NCBI GenBank assembly: GCA_037128595.1
Contig: JBAXWB010000026.1
Coordinates: forward strand, 1-64,000
DNA length: 64,000 nucleotides
Reading direction: 5' to 3'
Origin: a bacterium
GTDB taxonomy: Bacteria > Verrucomicrobiota > Kiritimatiellia > CAIKKV01 > CAITUY01
Below the pieces are notes generated by a model that saw only the letters and a program-made list of their open reading frames with translations, was not told the origin of the DNA and made no database searches. Shown here in pieces: positions 1 to 9,229 of the stretch. Numbering within the stretch: the first letter of the stretch is position 1; the number at the start of each line of letters is the position of its first letter. The position numbers and the translations under genes were made by a program.

Positions 1-251
1 TTGATTTCCAATGACTTACAACTTCAATACCCGCCCAACTGGCGAACTCGGGTTAGTAAGCCCTGATTCCAAGCCCTTCATTTTCTGCCTTTTAACAGCC
101 TATGACAGGTTATACACAACGTCGCATAATATATCTTATGTCTACTACAGAGGTGTAGGAAACCCTGAGATTCCTAGGAAATACTTGAATTGGGCTTTTT
201 AGAGGCTTTGGCGAATGGCTGGACTTCCCTGCCGGTTACAGGGAGTTATCA

Positions 252-1148
252 TCAGGGGCGCATCTGATAGACTTGCTTGGTGACTTGGCCGCCCCGCTCA
301 ACTTCCAGAACGACGGCATTCAGCTTGTCCTTGAGGAACTGATCGATGAACGATTCAGCCCGCCGTCGGTGCGTCATGGCGACCGAATTTACGGAGCGGA
401 CAATGTCGCCTTGCTGGAGTCCGACGGCGTCAAAAAAGTCTTTCTCGCCCTCCAGTCCGACCACATATCCGGTGATCTTATTCTGCTCATCCCTGACCGG
501 TTTCATGGTGTCGAAAACAGCCACCATCCGGTCTGGCTCATCGAGTAATTCCTGGTAGTAATCCAGGAGTGGTTTCCGGCTGAACTGCCAGCGATTTTCC
601 TGCACTTTGGCGCATCCGAATTTGTTGGTTCCTCCGGACATCGCCGAGAGCTGGTTGGTGACGACCGCCACATTTCCGGTCTGGGTCAGACCGCTGAACT
701 CCATCCAGATATCCCGTGAGCCTGACGACGTCTCCAGGGTCACGTGATCATAAAAGATCTTTTTAATCGTCACATCATCCAGCCGGTCACCCTCGGCCAC
801 AATAAACTGATCACGCTTCTGGCTGTCATCCAAAATTGCCTTGGACAGAGGGGCACCCAGTCCCTCAATGGAAAAAGTTCCGGCCAGCCGGAAGCGATCA
901 ACCGACGAAACTCCGGGGGCAGATCGCGGGGAGACTTCCGGGCGAGACTGCAAGGCGTTCCAGAATTCTCCGGTGAGACTGCCGGGAGGAGCGAGGAGCG
1001 AGGGCTCCGAAGCCCGGGTTGAGGCGAGGGTGACATCGGGCGAGGCGCTTCCGGCACGGTATAAGAAAAGAGAAAGGCAGGCACCTGCAGCGACGGTCGT
1101 TCCGACCGTCCACTTAACAGCATTCTGATATCGAAAGGCAGAGGGCAT
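252..1148 (-). CDS. GspC-like type II secretion / PDZ protein
   Basis: Predicted single-pass inner-membrane protein of 298 aa. Residues about 13-31 form one hydrophobic segment. Residues 85-155 resemble the homology region of GspC/PulC (LAGTF near 88, then SKAILDD and a beta-rich GDRLDDVTIKKI stretch). The last 75 residues look like a C-terminal PDZ domain (GLQQGDIVRSVNSVAM). In type II secretion, GspC links the inner-membrane platform to the outer-membrane secretin. No gsp genes accompany it here, although more could lie left of the window. The only ATG for this frame sits inside the 3' strand of RNase P RNA and has no clear Shine-Dalgarno sequence, so the start is uncertain. A stand-alone PDZ protein is the main alternative. 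Confidence 0.7.
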   Translation of the reverse strand: MPSAFRYQNAVKWTVGTTVAAGACLSLFLYRAGSASPDVTLASTRASEPSLLAPPGSLTGEFWNALQSRPEVSPRSAPGVSSVDRFRLAGTFSIEGLGAPLSKAILDDSQKRDQFIVAEGDRLDDVTIKKIFYDHVTLETSSGSRDIWMEFSGLTQTGNVAVVTNQLSAMSGGTNKFGCAKVQENRWQFSRKPLLDYYQELLDEPDRMVAVFDTMKPVRDEQNKITGYVVGLEGEKDFFDAVGLQQGDIVRSVNSVAMTHRRRAESFIDQFLKDKLNAVVLEVERGGQVTKQVYQMRP

Positions 1149-1523
1149 AAGCCGGCTTTTGTTTCCCGCGAACGGGATCAGTCATTTATCTAAGCGATCA
1201 ACCCGAAACCGCGTGCCGCTTTCGCGACAACACGAGGCGGGCTACCTCAGGTTCCCTATTTGATCTTGCTCCGAATGGGGTTTGCCATGCGACGCTCATT
1301 TCTTCGCGCCCGGTGGTCTCTTACACCACCTTTTCACCCTTACCGCAGCGGACCCTTTCAGGTCTTCTGTGGCGGTATAGTCTCTGTGGCACTTTCCGTG
1401 AACTCCCTTTAAGGAGAGCCCCCCGGGCTTATTAGGCACCGGCATTCCGCCCTATGGAGTCCGGACTTTCCTCCCCGATCCGCTTGCGCTAAAACCGGAG
1501 CGACCGAACGCCCCCTGCCTTTC
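1133..1523 (-). ncRNA. rnpB: RNase P RNA (bacterial type A)
   Basis: The RNA component of ribonuclease P, which matures tRNA 5' ends. On the minus strand the invariant GAGGAAAGTCCGG box lies at 1461-1473, followed by the CTCCATAGGGCGG region. The molecule closes with ACAAAAGCCGGCTTAT near 1150. The ends pair as helix P1: GAAAGGCAGGGG at the 5' end (about 1523-1512) against CCTCTGCCTTTC at the 3' end (about 1144-1133), with one G-U pair. These ends give about 391 nt, a normal size for type A. The gene follows the zinc-ribbon protein gene by about 20 nt and may share its promoter. The ends are inferred from P1 pairing. Confidence 0.95.
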
Positions 1524-1544
1524 GACATCACAACGTTCCCAGAC

Positions 1545-2243
1545 TCAATACAACATTCGTCCGCAATACCCGCAGGCCACCACATCCAATTGTTTCTTGG
1601 CATCATGGCAGATATAAGGCGGCAGCTTCATGTGGCAACCCCCGCAGGTCCCATTGGCTTCCACGGCAACCAGCACCTTGGCCTTCTTGGACTTGAAAAA
1701 GCGGTCATACTGGGCCAGGCGGGCCTTATCCACATCCACCGCATAACCCGCCCGCAACTGTTTCACGCGGTCAAGTTCGCCCTGGACTTCACTCCCCCGC
1801 CCTTCAATGGCCGAAAATTCGCTGGTAATCCCCTTTTCCTCGAGCTTGAGGGCGTCCTCGCGCAATTTGACATCCGCATTGGCGGCTTCGACGGTTTCCA
1901 TGATTTCGAGGATGCGGTCTTCACACTGGCGGATCAGTTTCTCCACGCCGGTGATCTCATTTTCCATGGCGCGGAATTCCTGGTTGTTTTTGAGCTGCAT
2001 CTGCTGATCGCGGTATTTGCGGATCTTATCGCGGTAGGCTTCAATTTCCTGCTCACATTTCTTGATGCCGGCCTGACGGGTCTTCAAGACCTCCTTGGCC
2101 GCAACCACCGCCTGGCGATGCTCATCCAGAAGTGAATCAATGGCCTTCTTCCGCAATGGAATGTCCGCCAGTTCTTTTTCGAATTTCAAGATTCTCAGGT
2201 CATGATCTTGAATAATCAGCAACTTCTCGATAATAGGCGTCAT
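1545..2243 (-). CDS. C4-type zinc ribbon coiled-coil protein (zf-RING_7 family)
   Basis: A 232-aa protein with a long charged coiled coil over roughly residues 1-180. A C-terminal zinc ribbon follows, with paired cysteines in CGGCH and CGYCG, ending in RMLY. This architecture is the CT398/zf-RING_7 family, of uncertain role and thought to bind nucleic acid or protein. The start at 2243 (MTPIIEKL) is chosen because GGAG lies 4 nt upstream. A longer reading from 2282 has no such site. The gene lies directly upstream of rnpB on the same strand, an arrangement also met in other bacteria. Function is not assigned beyond the family. Confidence 0.85.
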   Translation of the reverse strand: MTPIIEKLLIIQDHDLRILKFEKELADIPLRKKAIDSLLDEHRQAVVAAKEVLKTRQAGIKKCEQEIEAYRDKIRKYRDQQMQLKNNQEFRAMENEITGVEKLIRQCEDRILEIMETVEAANADVKLREDALKLEEKGITSEFSAIEGRGSEVQGELDRVKQLRAGYAVDVDKARLAQYDRFFKSKKAKVLVAVEANGTCGGCHMKLPPYICHDAKKQLDVVACGYCGRMLY

Positions 2244-2384
2244 ATCACTCCGCAGTAAAAGGTTGTAAAAAACGCTCTTCACTATCGCATACGAAAGTAA
2301 TCAAGTCAACGCCTACGGCGGCATTTTTGCCTTTAACCCGTCATCAATAACTGATACGCCTCATCAGGAAAGGACGACTATCAT

Positions 2385-3266
2385 TTGAAAACACAACCCG
2401 AATGCCTGGCCTGTATGTTCCGGCAGGCCTTAAACACGGCCCGCGTGGCCACCAAAGACACACGAGCCCACACCGAGATTCTGCGCCGACTGGCTCGGGT
2501 GCTGCCCGCCATGAATATGAACCGTTCGCCGGCAACCCTTTCCAAACCGGTGTACGATATCGTGTTCGATGTCACCGGTGTCCGGGATCCTTATGCCCGT
2601 TCCAAAAAAGAAACCAACCAGGCGGCGATGGAGTTGTTGGCGACCCTCGAGGCCGCCATCCACCATTCCCCGGATCCCCTGAAGCAGGCCATTCATCTGG
2701 CCGTGGCGGGCAACATCATTGACCTGGGGATCGGTCATGCCTTCAATCTCAAGAAGGATGTCGCCCGGATCATGAAGCAAGCCTTTGCCATTGATGACTA
2801 TCCTGAATTCAAACGGGAACTCCGGCGGGGGCGCACCCTGCTCTATCTTGCCGACAATTGCGGAGAGATCGTGTTCGACCGCGTGCTGGTGGAGCAACTC
2901 CTCGCCGCCGGGCTCAAGGTGACCGTGGTCGTCAAGTCCGGGCCCATCATCAATGACGCTACCCGGGAGGATGCCGCGTTCGCGGGAATCACCTCGCTCT
3001 GCCCGGTGATTGAAACAGGATCTGACGATATCGGTGTGGGCTGGGCCAATGTGTCCTCCTCGTTCCGGCGGCATGTCCGCAATGCCGACCTCATTCTAGG
3101 AAAGGGACACGGAAATTTCGAAACCTGTGTCGGCAAACCGGGTAATTACTATTTCCTGCTCAAAGCCAAATGCGACATTGTGGCGGCCGAGTTGGGGGTC
3201 AAGACGGGCGATACCGTCTTCAAGCATATGCGTCACAGGGCGTCACGCGCCCGTTCCGGAAAATAA
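2385..3266 (+). CDS. DUF89 / ARMT1-like damage-control phosphatase family protein
   Basis: A 293-aa cytoplasmic protein of the DUF89 family, whose characterised members are metal-dependent phosphatases acting on damaged or overproduced sugar phosphates. Visible signatures are the N-terminal CLACMFRQAL, the acidic ADNCGEIVFD loop near residue 155, INDATREDA, and GKGHGNFET near 240, which together form the expected metal site. CDIVAAELGV occurs near the C-terminus. Length fits the bacterial and archaeal branch. Its 3' end overlaps the convergent peptidase gene by 47 nt. It is transcribed away from the zinc-ribbon gene. The substrate cannot be read from sequence. Confidence 0.82.
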   Translation: MKTQPECLACMFRQALNTARVATKDTRAHTEILRRLARVLPAMNMNRSPATLSKPVYDIVFDVTGVRDPYARSKKETNQAAMELLATLEAAIHHSPDPLKQAIHLAVAGNIIDLGIGHAFNLKKDVARIMKQAFAIDDYPEFKRELRRGRTLLYLADNCGEIVFDRVLVEQLLAAGLKVTVVVKSGPIINDATREDAAFAGITSLCPVIETGSDDIGVGWANVSSSFRRHVRNADLILGKGHGNFETCVGKPGNYYFLLKAKCDIVAAELGVKTGDTVFKHMRHRASRARSGK

Positions 3267-3912
3267 ACTGATGCGCCCTCCCCCCGATTTCCTCGATCCG
3301 GTGATCGGGGTGAATGCGCAGTCCCGCTGACGCGGGAATTCCGTAGCCAATTTCCCCGTCGATCTGCCGCAGGCTCAGGAGGGTTTTCAATTCCGTCCAT
3401 CCCCCGGCCTCGTCGTGCATATCACAGATCAGGGGAACGATCCCCAAGCAGTCAAATGGTTCCACGGTGGAATCGTCATCCGGGTCGGGCCAGTGAAGCC
3501 ACTGCTGACAAAGCAGAATGCTGCCCGCCGAAATCCCCGCCAGAACGGTGCCGGCCCGGAACTGGTCGCTGATCAATTCCACCACTCCGCGTTCGCGCAG
3601 GAGCCGCATACCCAACTCCACGTCACCGCCACTGAAAAAAATCAGATCCGCGGAGGCGAGCAATGACCGGGCCGCCGGCAGCTTGCAATGGGGCGAAGCC
3701 AAAGGCACCAGGTCCACCCGGCCTGCGCCGTTCTGCTCCAGGAGCGTTTTGAGGGCGTTAAAGAAATGAGGATCGTCACCGCTGGCCGTTCCGATATAAG
3801 CGACGGTCGGCTGCGGGCGGGCGGTCTCCCTGAGCATTTGATGAATCAGGGGATCATGTGATTGGCGCCGGTGGAACGCTCCTCCTGCAAGAAGATAGAC
3901 CGGTTTGATCAT
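3220..3912 (-). CDS. Peptidase S51-like protein (cyanophycinase / peptidase E family)
   Basis: A 230-aa Ser-dependent hydrolase of the S51 fold. The start YLLAGGAFHRR, the middle IFFSGGDVELGMRLL, and the nucleophile elbow GISAGSILLC are diagnostic; the Ser of GISAGS is the predicted nucleophile. S51 enzymes cleave Asp-X dipeptides (PepE) or cyanophycin, and some have other roles, so the substrate is open. The start at 3912 (MIKPVYLL) is preferred over an in-frame ATG at 3987, because the longer form overlaps the upstream reductase and GGAG lies 9 nt before 3912. It follows the aldo/keto reductase by 16 nt, probably in one transcript. There is no cyanophycin synthetase in the window. Confidence 0.8.
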   Translation of the reverse strand: MIKPVYLLAGGAFHRRQSHDPLIHQMLRETARPQPTVAYIGTASGDDPHFFNALKTLLEQNGAGRVDLVPLASPHCKLPAARSLLASADLIFFSGGDVELGMRLLRERGVVELISDQFRAGTVLAGISAGSILLCQQWLHWPDPDDDSTVEPFDCLGIVPLICDMHDEAGGWTELKTLLSLRQIDGEIGYGIPASAGLRIHPDHRIEEIGGRAHQFIFRNGRVTPCDAYA

Positions 3913-3928
3913 GGGAGCGGGCTCCGCT

Positions 3929-5122
3929 TCAGTCCGACTGACTGAGACGTTTGACGGGCTGATCGTAAAGGGCGGTGTGGGCTGCAATCAGCAGGGCTGG
4001 AATCTGGCGGGCAAAGGGACTCGATTTCAGTGCCTCTGAAAAATCCTGTTCGCCGGCAAGGGCGGCATTTTGTCCTGGAAACCAATGTTCGGCCTGCCCC
4101 AGTAAGTTGTAACGCATCTTGGCGAAATCCACCATGTCCAGGCCCCGTGCGAAATTCCAGAGGCGCAGGATCTCATGCAGGTTGATCTTCCCCGGCACCT
4201 GCTCCCAGTTCGGCAATCCTTCGTGCCAGCGGGCCATCCAGTCCGCACCGCATACCCGGGCCAGTTCGGCGTCCAGCCTGGCGGCGATCGAGGCCGCCCG
4301 GGCAGGATCCCCCAACCCGGTGAGGGCCTGAACATGTTCATCGTAATCCGTTGGGCGAGCCGCCCCGATGCTCAAGGTGTGAACCTCCGGCCGGGCCAGG
4401 GTATACTGGGTATTAAAGGCCATGGGGGTCAGGGGTTGGCAGAGCTCCACCAGCTTCTGCGGGGGTGCGTAAAGTTTGCCGCCCTTATCGTTCGGGCTGA
4501 TGATCAGGACGCCCATGTCCTGAGCCGCAGCGGCCTGCACGGCCGGCCAGGTGAAGGGATTGACGTAATACCAGTGCAGGTTGACGTAGTCGAACTCGCC
4601 GGTCCGGATCGCGCGCACGGTCACCTCGGGAGGTCCATGGGTTGCAAATCCTACGAAACCACAACGCCCCTCGCGCTGGAACCGGTGGGCCATCTCAAGG
4701 CATCCGCCCCGGCGCAGGACCATCTCAAGGATTTCCTGGTTGTTGATGCCATGAATGGCCAACAGGTCTACACGTTCCTGTCCCAGTCGTTTCAGGGAGA
4801 GCTCGAACTGGGCGGCAAAAACGGCAGGATCAGCATCCGGCCCGACCTTGGTCTGGAGGATAAACTGATCACGGGGCAGCGACTTGATGGCACGCCCGAT
4901 CTGAACCTCGGAAGAACCATACCCGCGGGCGGTCTCGATGTGGCGAAGGCCAAGTTCAAAGGCCCGCTGGACGGTGGCCTCGACATTTCCCTGGCTTTCA
5001 GGAGAGATGTCGTCGGTATCCTGCCAGGAGTGCTGGAATCGCATGCCGCCGCACGTCAACACCGGCATGGCCAGTCCGGTGCGTCCAAATCGTCGGGTTG
5101 GAATAAGAGATGTATTAGTCAT
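3929..5122 (-). CDS. Aldo/keto reductase family oxidoreductase
   Basis: A 397-aa protein with an N-terminal aldo/keto reductase (TIM-barrel) domain over about residues 10-270. [15 protein letters not shown] opens the barrel. [15 protein letters not shown] holds the tetrad tyrosine, and DLLAIHGIN holds the histidine. The usual DTA at the active site reads ETA here, seen in a side branch of the family. The C-terminal 120 residues resemble the tail of the ferredoxin-type branch, but I see no CxxCxxC cluster motif. The enzyme probably reduces sugar-derived or other carbonyls with NADPH. It sits between a sialate O-acetylesterase and the S51 peptidase. Substrate unknown. Confidence 0.82.
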   Translation of the reverse strand: MTNTSLIPTRRFGRTGLAMPVLTCGGMRFQHSWQDTDDISPESQGNVEATVQRAFELGLRHIETARGYGSSEVQIGRAIKSLPRDQFILQTKVGPDADPAVFAAQFELSLKRLGQERVDLLAIHGINNQEILEMVLRRGGCLEMAHRFQREGRCGFVGFATHGPPEVTVRAIRTGEFDYVNLHWYYVNPFTWPAVQAAAAQDMGVLIISPNDKGGKLYAPPQKLVELCQPLTPMAFNTQYTLARPEVHTLSIGAARPTDYDEHVQALTGLGDPARAASIAARLDAELARVCGADWMARWHEGLPNWEQVPGKINLHEILRLWNFARGLDMVDFAKMRYNLLGQAEHWFPGQNAALAGEQDFSEALKSSPFARQIPALLIAAHTALYDQPVKRLSQSD

Positions 5123-5140
5123 AACGTTGACTTCCCTACC

Positions 5141-6709
5141 TTACCAGGTGTCGGTGCGGAAAGGTGAAGCGGGCAAGCCTTCTTTATTGTACAGGTTACA
5201 ACCTTCCGGATTCATGCTGAAAGCGTAGCGGACGGCGACTGGCGCGGGCACATTGGTGCTGGATACGAGCACCGTCGAGCCGTCAATCACCGCATCGGCC
5301 CAGAACCAGGCATTGCTTGCGCCTGAAACCGCGAACCGCTTCAGGACCCCATTTTGGGATTCAGTGGCAGGGCCATGTCCTGTTTTCTCCCCCACCATGA
5401 GCCCGGTTGCGGCATAATCAAAACTCACGCGGATTTTCGAACCCTCAATGGCCATCCCTTTATAGAGGGGGCCGCTGCAGATGAGACCTTTCTGACCGTA
5501 ATCGTATTTGAGCGCCCAGAATGCCAGCCGGTCACCCACATCCTCTTTGTTCTTCGGGTGGATATCTTTTGCATCCCCGATATCAATGGCCAACGCCATG
5601 CCGGTGTGAGGGATCTCCAGGCTTTTAAATTGCGCCATGCGGACCTTCGCCCACCCCGAGCCGCCAGCCGGAATGGTGTCGGTGTCCTTAAAGTTGGCCA
5701 GTTGCACGAAATAGAAGGGGAAATCGCCTTGATTCCACGCTTTACGCCAGCTACTGACCAACGCGCGGGTCTTGACGGCATAAATATCATCGTCACTGCC
5801 GTTAGCTTCGCCCTGATACCAGAGTGCCCCTTTGATGCCGAAGGGGATCAGCGGCGTCACGCGTCCATTATAGATGCCGGACAGGCTGCCAATGGCAGGA
5901 TGCGTCGGCATAGTGGGGGGAAAGGGAATACTCTCGCCTTTGGCCTGGGCTTGGCGCGCCTTCTCCACCCACTGACCGACGGGGTCAATCACCTTGGCGA
6001 GTTGATGTCTGAACATGTCCTGTTTCTGATCGAATTCCTGGGAGATCTTGGCCAGTTCCGGGAACGCCGCGGGCGCGTCGGAAGGCATCCATAATTCAAT
6101 GGCCGTCCCGCCCCAGGCATTGTTGATCAGCCCGATCGGAATCCCGGTCTCCTTCTGAATCTTGCGTCCGAAGAAATAGCCGACCGCTGAGAACGCACCA
6201 ACTGACTGTTTATCACAAAGCACCCAGGGCGCCGGCACATCATCAACGGCCTGCCCGGCTTGAGGGGATTTGACGCTCAACAACCGGATCATCGCGTTTG
6301 TGGCGGCCGGAATCACGTCCTGCGCGTTGTCGGCATTGCCCAGGCCGAATTCCATGTTTGACTGACCGGAGCAAAGCCACACGTCGCCCACCAGAATATC
6401 CCGGACCACGGTATTGGTCGTCTTGCCGGCAACGGTCAGTTCCTGGGATTTACACTCCGCCTTCAGCGGAGCGAGGCGCACTTGCCAGCGGCCAGTCTTA
6501 TCCGCCGTAGCGGCCAGCGACTGTCCGGCGAATGTTACGGTGACGGCTTCACCCGGGTCCGCCCAGCCCCACACAGGCGTGGCGAGGTCGCGTTGCAGAA
6601 CCATATGATCGGAGAACACCTTTGGCAGCCGTAATTCGGCGTTCGCCGAGCCCACCAGTCCTGCCAGCACGACTCCTATTGCCAACCCGTATCGTTTAAA
6701 CGCGTTCAT
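5141..6709 (-). CDS. Secreted sialate O-acetylesterase-like protein
   Basis: A 522-aa exported carbohydrate esterase. A signal peptide (residues 1-24, cleavage after SANA) precedes LRLPKVFSDHMVLQR, the typical start of mature family members. The GDSL/SGNH-like catalytic motifs are present: CSGQSNMEF with the nucleophile Ser, WYQGEANG, and an Asp-x-x-His near DAKDIHPKNKEDVG. These proteins remove acetyl groups from acetylated glycans, and in marine and soil PVC bacteria are common among polysaccharide-degrading genes. GGAG lies 7-8 nt before the ATG. The aldo/keto reductase follows by 18 nt, suggesting joint transcription. The physiological substrate need not be sialic acid. Confidence 0.88.
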   Translation of the reverse strand: MNAFKRYGLAIGVVLAGLVGSANAELRLPKVFSDHMVLQRDLATPVWGWADPGEAVTVTFAGQSLAATADKTGRWQVRLAPLKAECKSQELTVAGKTTNTVVRDILVGDVWLCSGQSNMEFGLGNADNAQDVIPAATNAMIRLLSVKSPQAGQAVDDVPAPWVLCDKQSVGAFSAVGYFFGRKIQKETGIPIGLINNAWGGTAIELWMPSDAPAAFPELAKISQEFDQKQDMFRHQLAKVIDPVGQWVEKARQAQAKGESIPFPPTMPTHPAIGSLSGIYNGRVTPLIPFGIKGALWYQGEANGSDDDIYAVKTRALVSSWRKAWNQGDFPFYFVQLANFKDTDTIPAGGSGWAKVRMAQFKSLEIPHTGMALAIDIGDAKDIHPKNKEDVGDRLAFWALKYDYGQKGLICSGPLYKGMAIEGSKIRVSFDYAATGLMVGEKTGHGPATESQNGVLKRFAVSGASNAWFWADAVIDGSTVLVSSTNVPAPVAVRYAFSMNPEGCNLYNKEGLPASPFRTDTW

Positions 6710-6784
6710 GTTTCTTCTCCTGATTCTGCTTGTGAAATAAAACGAGGCCTGAACCTACCATGCACGACACCGACTGTCTATCCC

Positions 6785-7723
6785 CTACCCGACCCGCATC
6801 CCGATTTCCAGGGAGTGCCCACAGAGGAAGGCGGCGCCGGACATGGGTTTGCGCCCTTCAGGCTGGACTTCAATCAGTCGGATAGCCCGGTCATTGCCGG
6901 CCTGAATGAGAGGCCCTTCGCCCCCGAGGGCAATCACCGTTCCAGGAATGCCGGAACCGGCCTCCACGCGGGCAGACAGAACCTTGATCGTTTTTCCGCC
7001 TTCCGCCGGCATGACACAGAAGGAACCCGGCCAGGGATTAAACCCCCGGACTCGGTTCTCAATTTTTTCTGCCAGGCTGGTCCAATCAATCCGGCCGTCA
7101 GTTTTCTTCAGTTTGGGTGCCATCGTGGCATCGGCCTCATTCTGGACCACGCGGGGTGCGCGTCCCTGCCGGATCAGTTCGAGGGTATCACTCAGCGCGT
7201 CAGCGCCCACCTTTGAAAGTTTATCATGATAACTTCCGCCGGTATCAGAGGCGTCAATGGCCAATTCGCGCTTCAGGATCATATCCCCGGCATCCATCCG
7301 CTCATTGAGAAACATCGTCGTCACGCCCGAAACGGAATCCCCATTCGCCACCGCCCACTGGATGGGCGCGGCCCCCCGGTATTTCGGCAACAATGAACCA
7401 TGCACATTGATGATGCCCAAAGGAGCCATTTCAAGGATAGGCGTTTTGAGCAATTGACCGTAGGCCACGACCACAATCAGATCAGGGCTTAAGGCGTGCA
7501 GAGCGGCCAAACTCTCGGGGGTATTGACCTTTTCAGGCGACAGGACCGGGATTTGGCGTGTTCCGAGATAGGTTTTTACCGGACAGGCCGAGCGTTCCAG
7601 ATTGCGGCCTTTGGGGCGATCCGGCTGGGTAACCACCGCCACGATTTCATCCTGCGGGTTTTGCAACAGGGTTTCCAGGCAAGGACAGGCAAAGCCTGCA
7701 GATCCCATAAAAAGTATTCGCAT
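6785..7723 (-). CDS. fmt: Methionyl-tRNA formyltransferase
   Basis: Formylates initiator Met-tRNA using 10-formyltetrahydrofolate. The 312-aa protein shows the N-terminal formyltransferase domain (MRILFMGSAGFACPCLE). The catalytic region follows, with VYGQLL-like AYGQLLKTPIL, INVHGSLLPKYRGAAPIQ (Asn, His) and a downstream GVTTMFLNERMDAGDM with the Asp. A C-terminal tRNA-binding domain follows from about residue 200. The start at 7723 is set by GAGGGG 3-5 nt upstream; the in-frame ATG at 7753 would overlap the fumarase gene. The usual partner def is not adjacent. It follows the fumarase beta gene by 7 nt, so it is probably co-transcribed with it. Confidence 0.95.
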   Translation of the reverse strand: MRILFMGSAGFACPCLETLLQNPQDEIVAVVTQPDRPKGRNLERSACPVKTYLGTRQIPVLSPEKVNTPESLAALHALSPDLIVVVAYGQLLKTPILEMAPLGIINVHGSLLPKYRGAAPIQWAVANGDSVSGVTTMFLNERMDAGDMILKRELAIDASDTGGSYHDKLSKVGADALSDTLELIRQGRAPRVVQNEADATMAPKLKKTDGRIDWTSLAEKIENRVRGFNPWPGSFCVMPAEGGKTIKVLSARVEAGSGIPGTVIALGGEGPLIQAGNDRAIRLIEVQPEGRKPMSGAAFLCGHSLEIGMRVG

Positions 7724-7730
7724 GGTCCCC

Positions 7731-8333
7731 TCAGGCTTCAAATCGATCGGCATCTACCAGTTTCCGCAACAGGGTGCGGGAGTTGGCCTGAACTTTTTTC
7801 AGCAGGCTTCGACCGCGGGAATCAATCGCCACAATCGCAGGAAAATCCTTGACCTCCAGAACCCACATGGCTTCTGCCGGTCCGAACTCTGAACCAAAAT
7901 ATACCTCTTTCACCGCGCTGACCCGGTCAGCCAACACCTGGGCGGCACCGCCAACGGCATGAAGGTAGACGCATCCCCCCGCCACGCAGGCTTGTTCCGT
8001 CACCTTGCCCATGGAGCCTTTCCCGATCACCACCCGCACGCCATGGTCCTTGATGATGCGCGGCAGATAGGGTTCCTCCCGAATGGAGGTGGTGGGCCCT
8101 GCGGCACGGACCACCCAGTTGTTATCCTTCCGGATCACGACCGGCCCGCAATGGTAGAGCGCCGCATCCTTGAGATCGACGGGGCTTTTCCCGCCCTCAA
8201 AAAGGTACTTGTGCATGCGGTCCCGCGCCGTATAGAGCGTTCCGCTCAGCAACACAAATTGGCCCGCCCGCAAGGGCGTGATTTGTTCTGCGGTGAAGGG
8301 GTATGAAAGTTTACGGGGCCCTGTCAGTGCCAT
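7731..8333 (-). CDS. Class I fumarate hydratase-type, beta subunit
   Basis: Second subunit (200 aa) of an oxygen-sensitive Fe-S hydro-lyase of the fumarase/L-tartrate dehydratase class. LRAGQFVLLSGTLYTARDRMH is the family signature, with AALYHCGPV, VRAAGPTTSIRE and VVIGKGSMG following. The beta subunit completes the active site formed with alpha. The start at 8333 overlaps the last codons of alpha by 10 nt and has GGGGAGG about 10 nt upstream, pointing to translational coupling; the in-frame ATG at 8390 is rejected for this reason. The TCA-cycle fumarase role is more likely than tartrate dehydratase, but sequence inspection cannot separate them. Confidence 0.88.
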   Translation of the reverse strand: MALTGPRKLSYPFTAEQITPLRAGQFVLLSGTLYTARDRMHKYLFEGGKSPVDLKDAALYHCGPVVIRKDNNWVVRAAGPTTSIREEPYLPRIIKDHGVRVVIGKGSMGKVTEQACVAGGCVYLHAVGGAAQVLADRVSAVKEVYFGSEFGPAEAMWVLEVKDFPAIVAIDSRGRSLLKKVQANSRTLLRKLVDADRFEA

Positions 8334-9208
8334 TTTTTGAATCCTCCCCGCGCTGAAAGCAGCACTCCCCGCCGGCGAAACGCCCAGCACATATATGAAA
8401 CGGTTACAAAAAAGGAAGCCGGTAGCCGGCTCAGCGATCCGATTTTGACGCCCAGCAAGGCTGTATTCCCGCCAAACCCCATGGGGCCAATCGCCAATTG
8501 CTTCGACTCTTTAAGGATACGATCCTCCAGGCGCGCCAGGACTTTGACGGGAGAGCGGTCATCGATTTTCCTCAGGAATTGGGCCTTCGAACACTCGTAG
8601 CCGGTGGCCCGATCGCCCCCGATACAGACGCCCAGAATGCCGGGCGCACAGCCATTCCCCTGGGCGGTCACAATGGCATCCAGAATGCAACGGCGAACCC
8701 CGTCAAGATCACGACCCGCGGTCAATTCCTCATTGGGCAGACTATATTGGCGTCCGACGTTCTCGCATCCCCCACCCTTCATGATGAGGCGGACATCCAC
8801 GGTGGTGCGGGCGCATTGTTCAAAATAGAAGGTGGGCGCCCCGTGCGCCACATTGGTGGCGCAGGATTCGCCGGTCAGGGAATCAATCGTGTTCTGGCGG
8901 AGATAACCGAACCGGGTTGCCCGGGCGACCGCGATGCGGGTGGCGGCCACCAGGAAATTGGTGTCAAAGCCCAGGGGGACCTGGAAATGGAAGATCAGGC
9001 TGCCGGTGTCCTGGCAGAGGGGCGCATCGTTATCACGCGCCTTTTGAACGTTCTCGAGGATGGTGTCCAGGACCCAGCGAGCCCGGCTGTCCTTTTTCTC
9101 CGTTTTACAGGCACGGCGAAGGGATTGCTCTACATCAGCGGGCAGATCGACCGACGTACGGCGGATCAGCTCAAACAGACTCGCTTCCCATAAGGCGTGT
9201 TTCTTCAT
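8324..9208 (-). CDS. Class I fumarate hydratase-type, alpha subunit
   Basis: First subunit (294 aa) of the two-part class I fumarase/tartrate dehydratase, carrying the 4Fe-4S cluster. Cysteines expected as cluster ligands appear in PLCQDTGS (near residue 62), in the region with MKGGGCENVG, and in VTAQGNGCAPGILGVCIGGDR. The region with GPMGFGGNTALLGVKIGSLSRLPAS closes the family fold. This split form is typical of anaerobes and many archaea. It lies 21 nt after the HemW-like gene and overlaps its beta partner, so the two are made in step. The final 20 residues diverge from family norms and overlap the beta start. Confidence 0.88.
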   Translation of the reverse strand: MKKHALWEASLFELIRRTSVDLPADVEQSLRRACKTEKKDSRARWVLDTILENVQKARDNDAPLCQDTGSLIFHFQVPLGFDTNFLVAATRIAVARATRFGYLRQNTIDSLTGESCATNVAHGAPTFYFEQCARTTVDVRLIMKGGGCENVGRQYSLPNEELTAGRDLDGVRRCILDAIVTAQGNGCAPGILGVCIGGDRATGYECSKAQFLRKIDDRSPVKVLARLEDRILKESKQLAIGPMGFGGNTALLGVKIGSLSRLPASFFVTVSYMCWAFRRRGVLLSARGGFKKWH

Positions 9209-9229
9209 AAGGGGTCCAAGCTATCAGAC

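Noticed and set aside
11-202. 63-aa ORF at the left end
   Set aside because: No ribosome site, no recognisable pattern; the first 250 bases show no supported gene.
24-240. Possible terminator or promoter in the left end (TAGGAA...TTCCTA hairpin near 156-181)
   Set aside because: Six-bp stem with a long loop and no following T-run; too weak to call.
1409-1606. 65-aa ORF over RNase P RNA
   Set aside because: It overlaps a clear structured RNA and the end of the zinc-ribbon gene.
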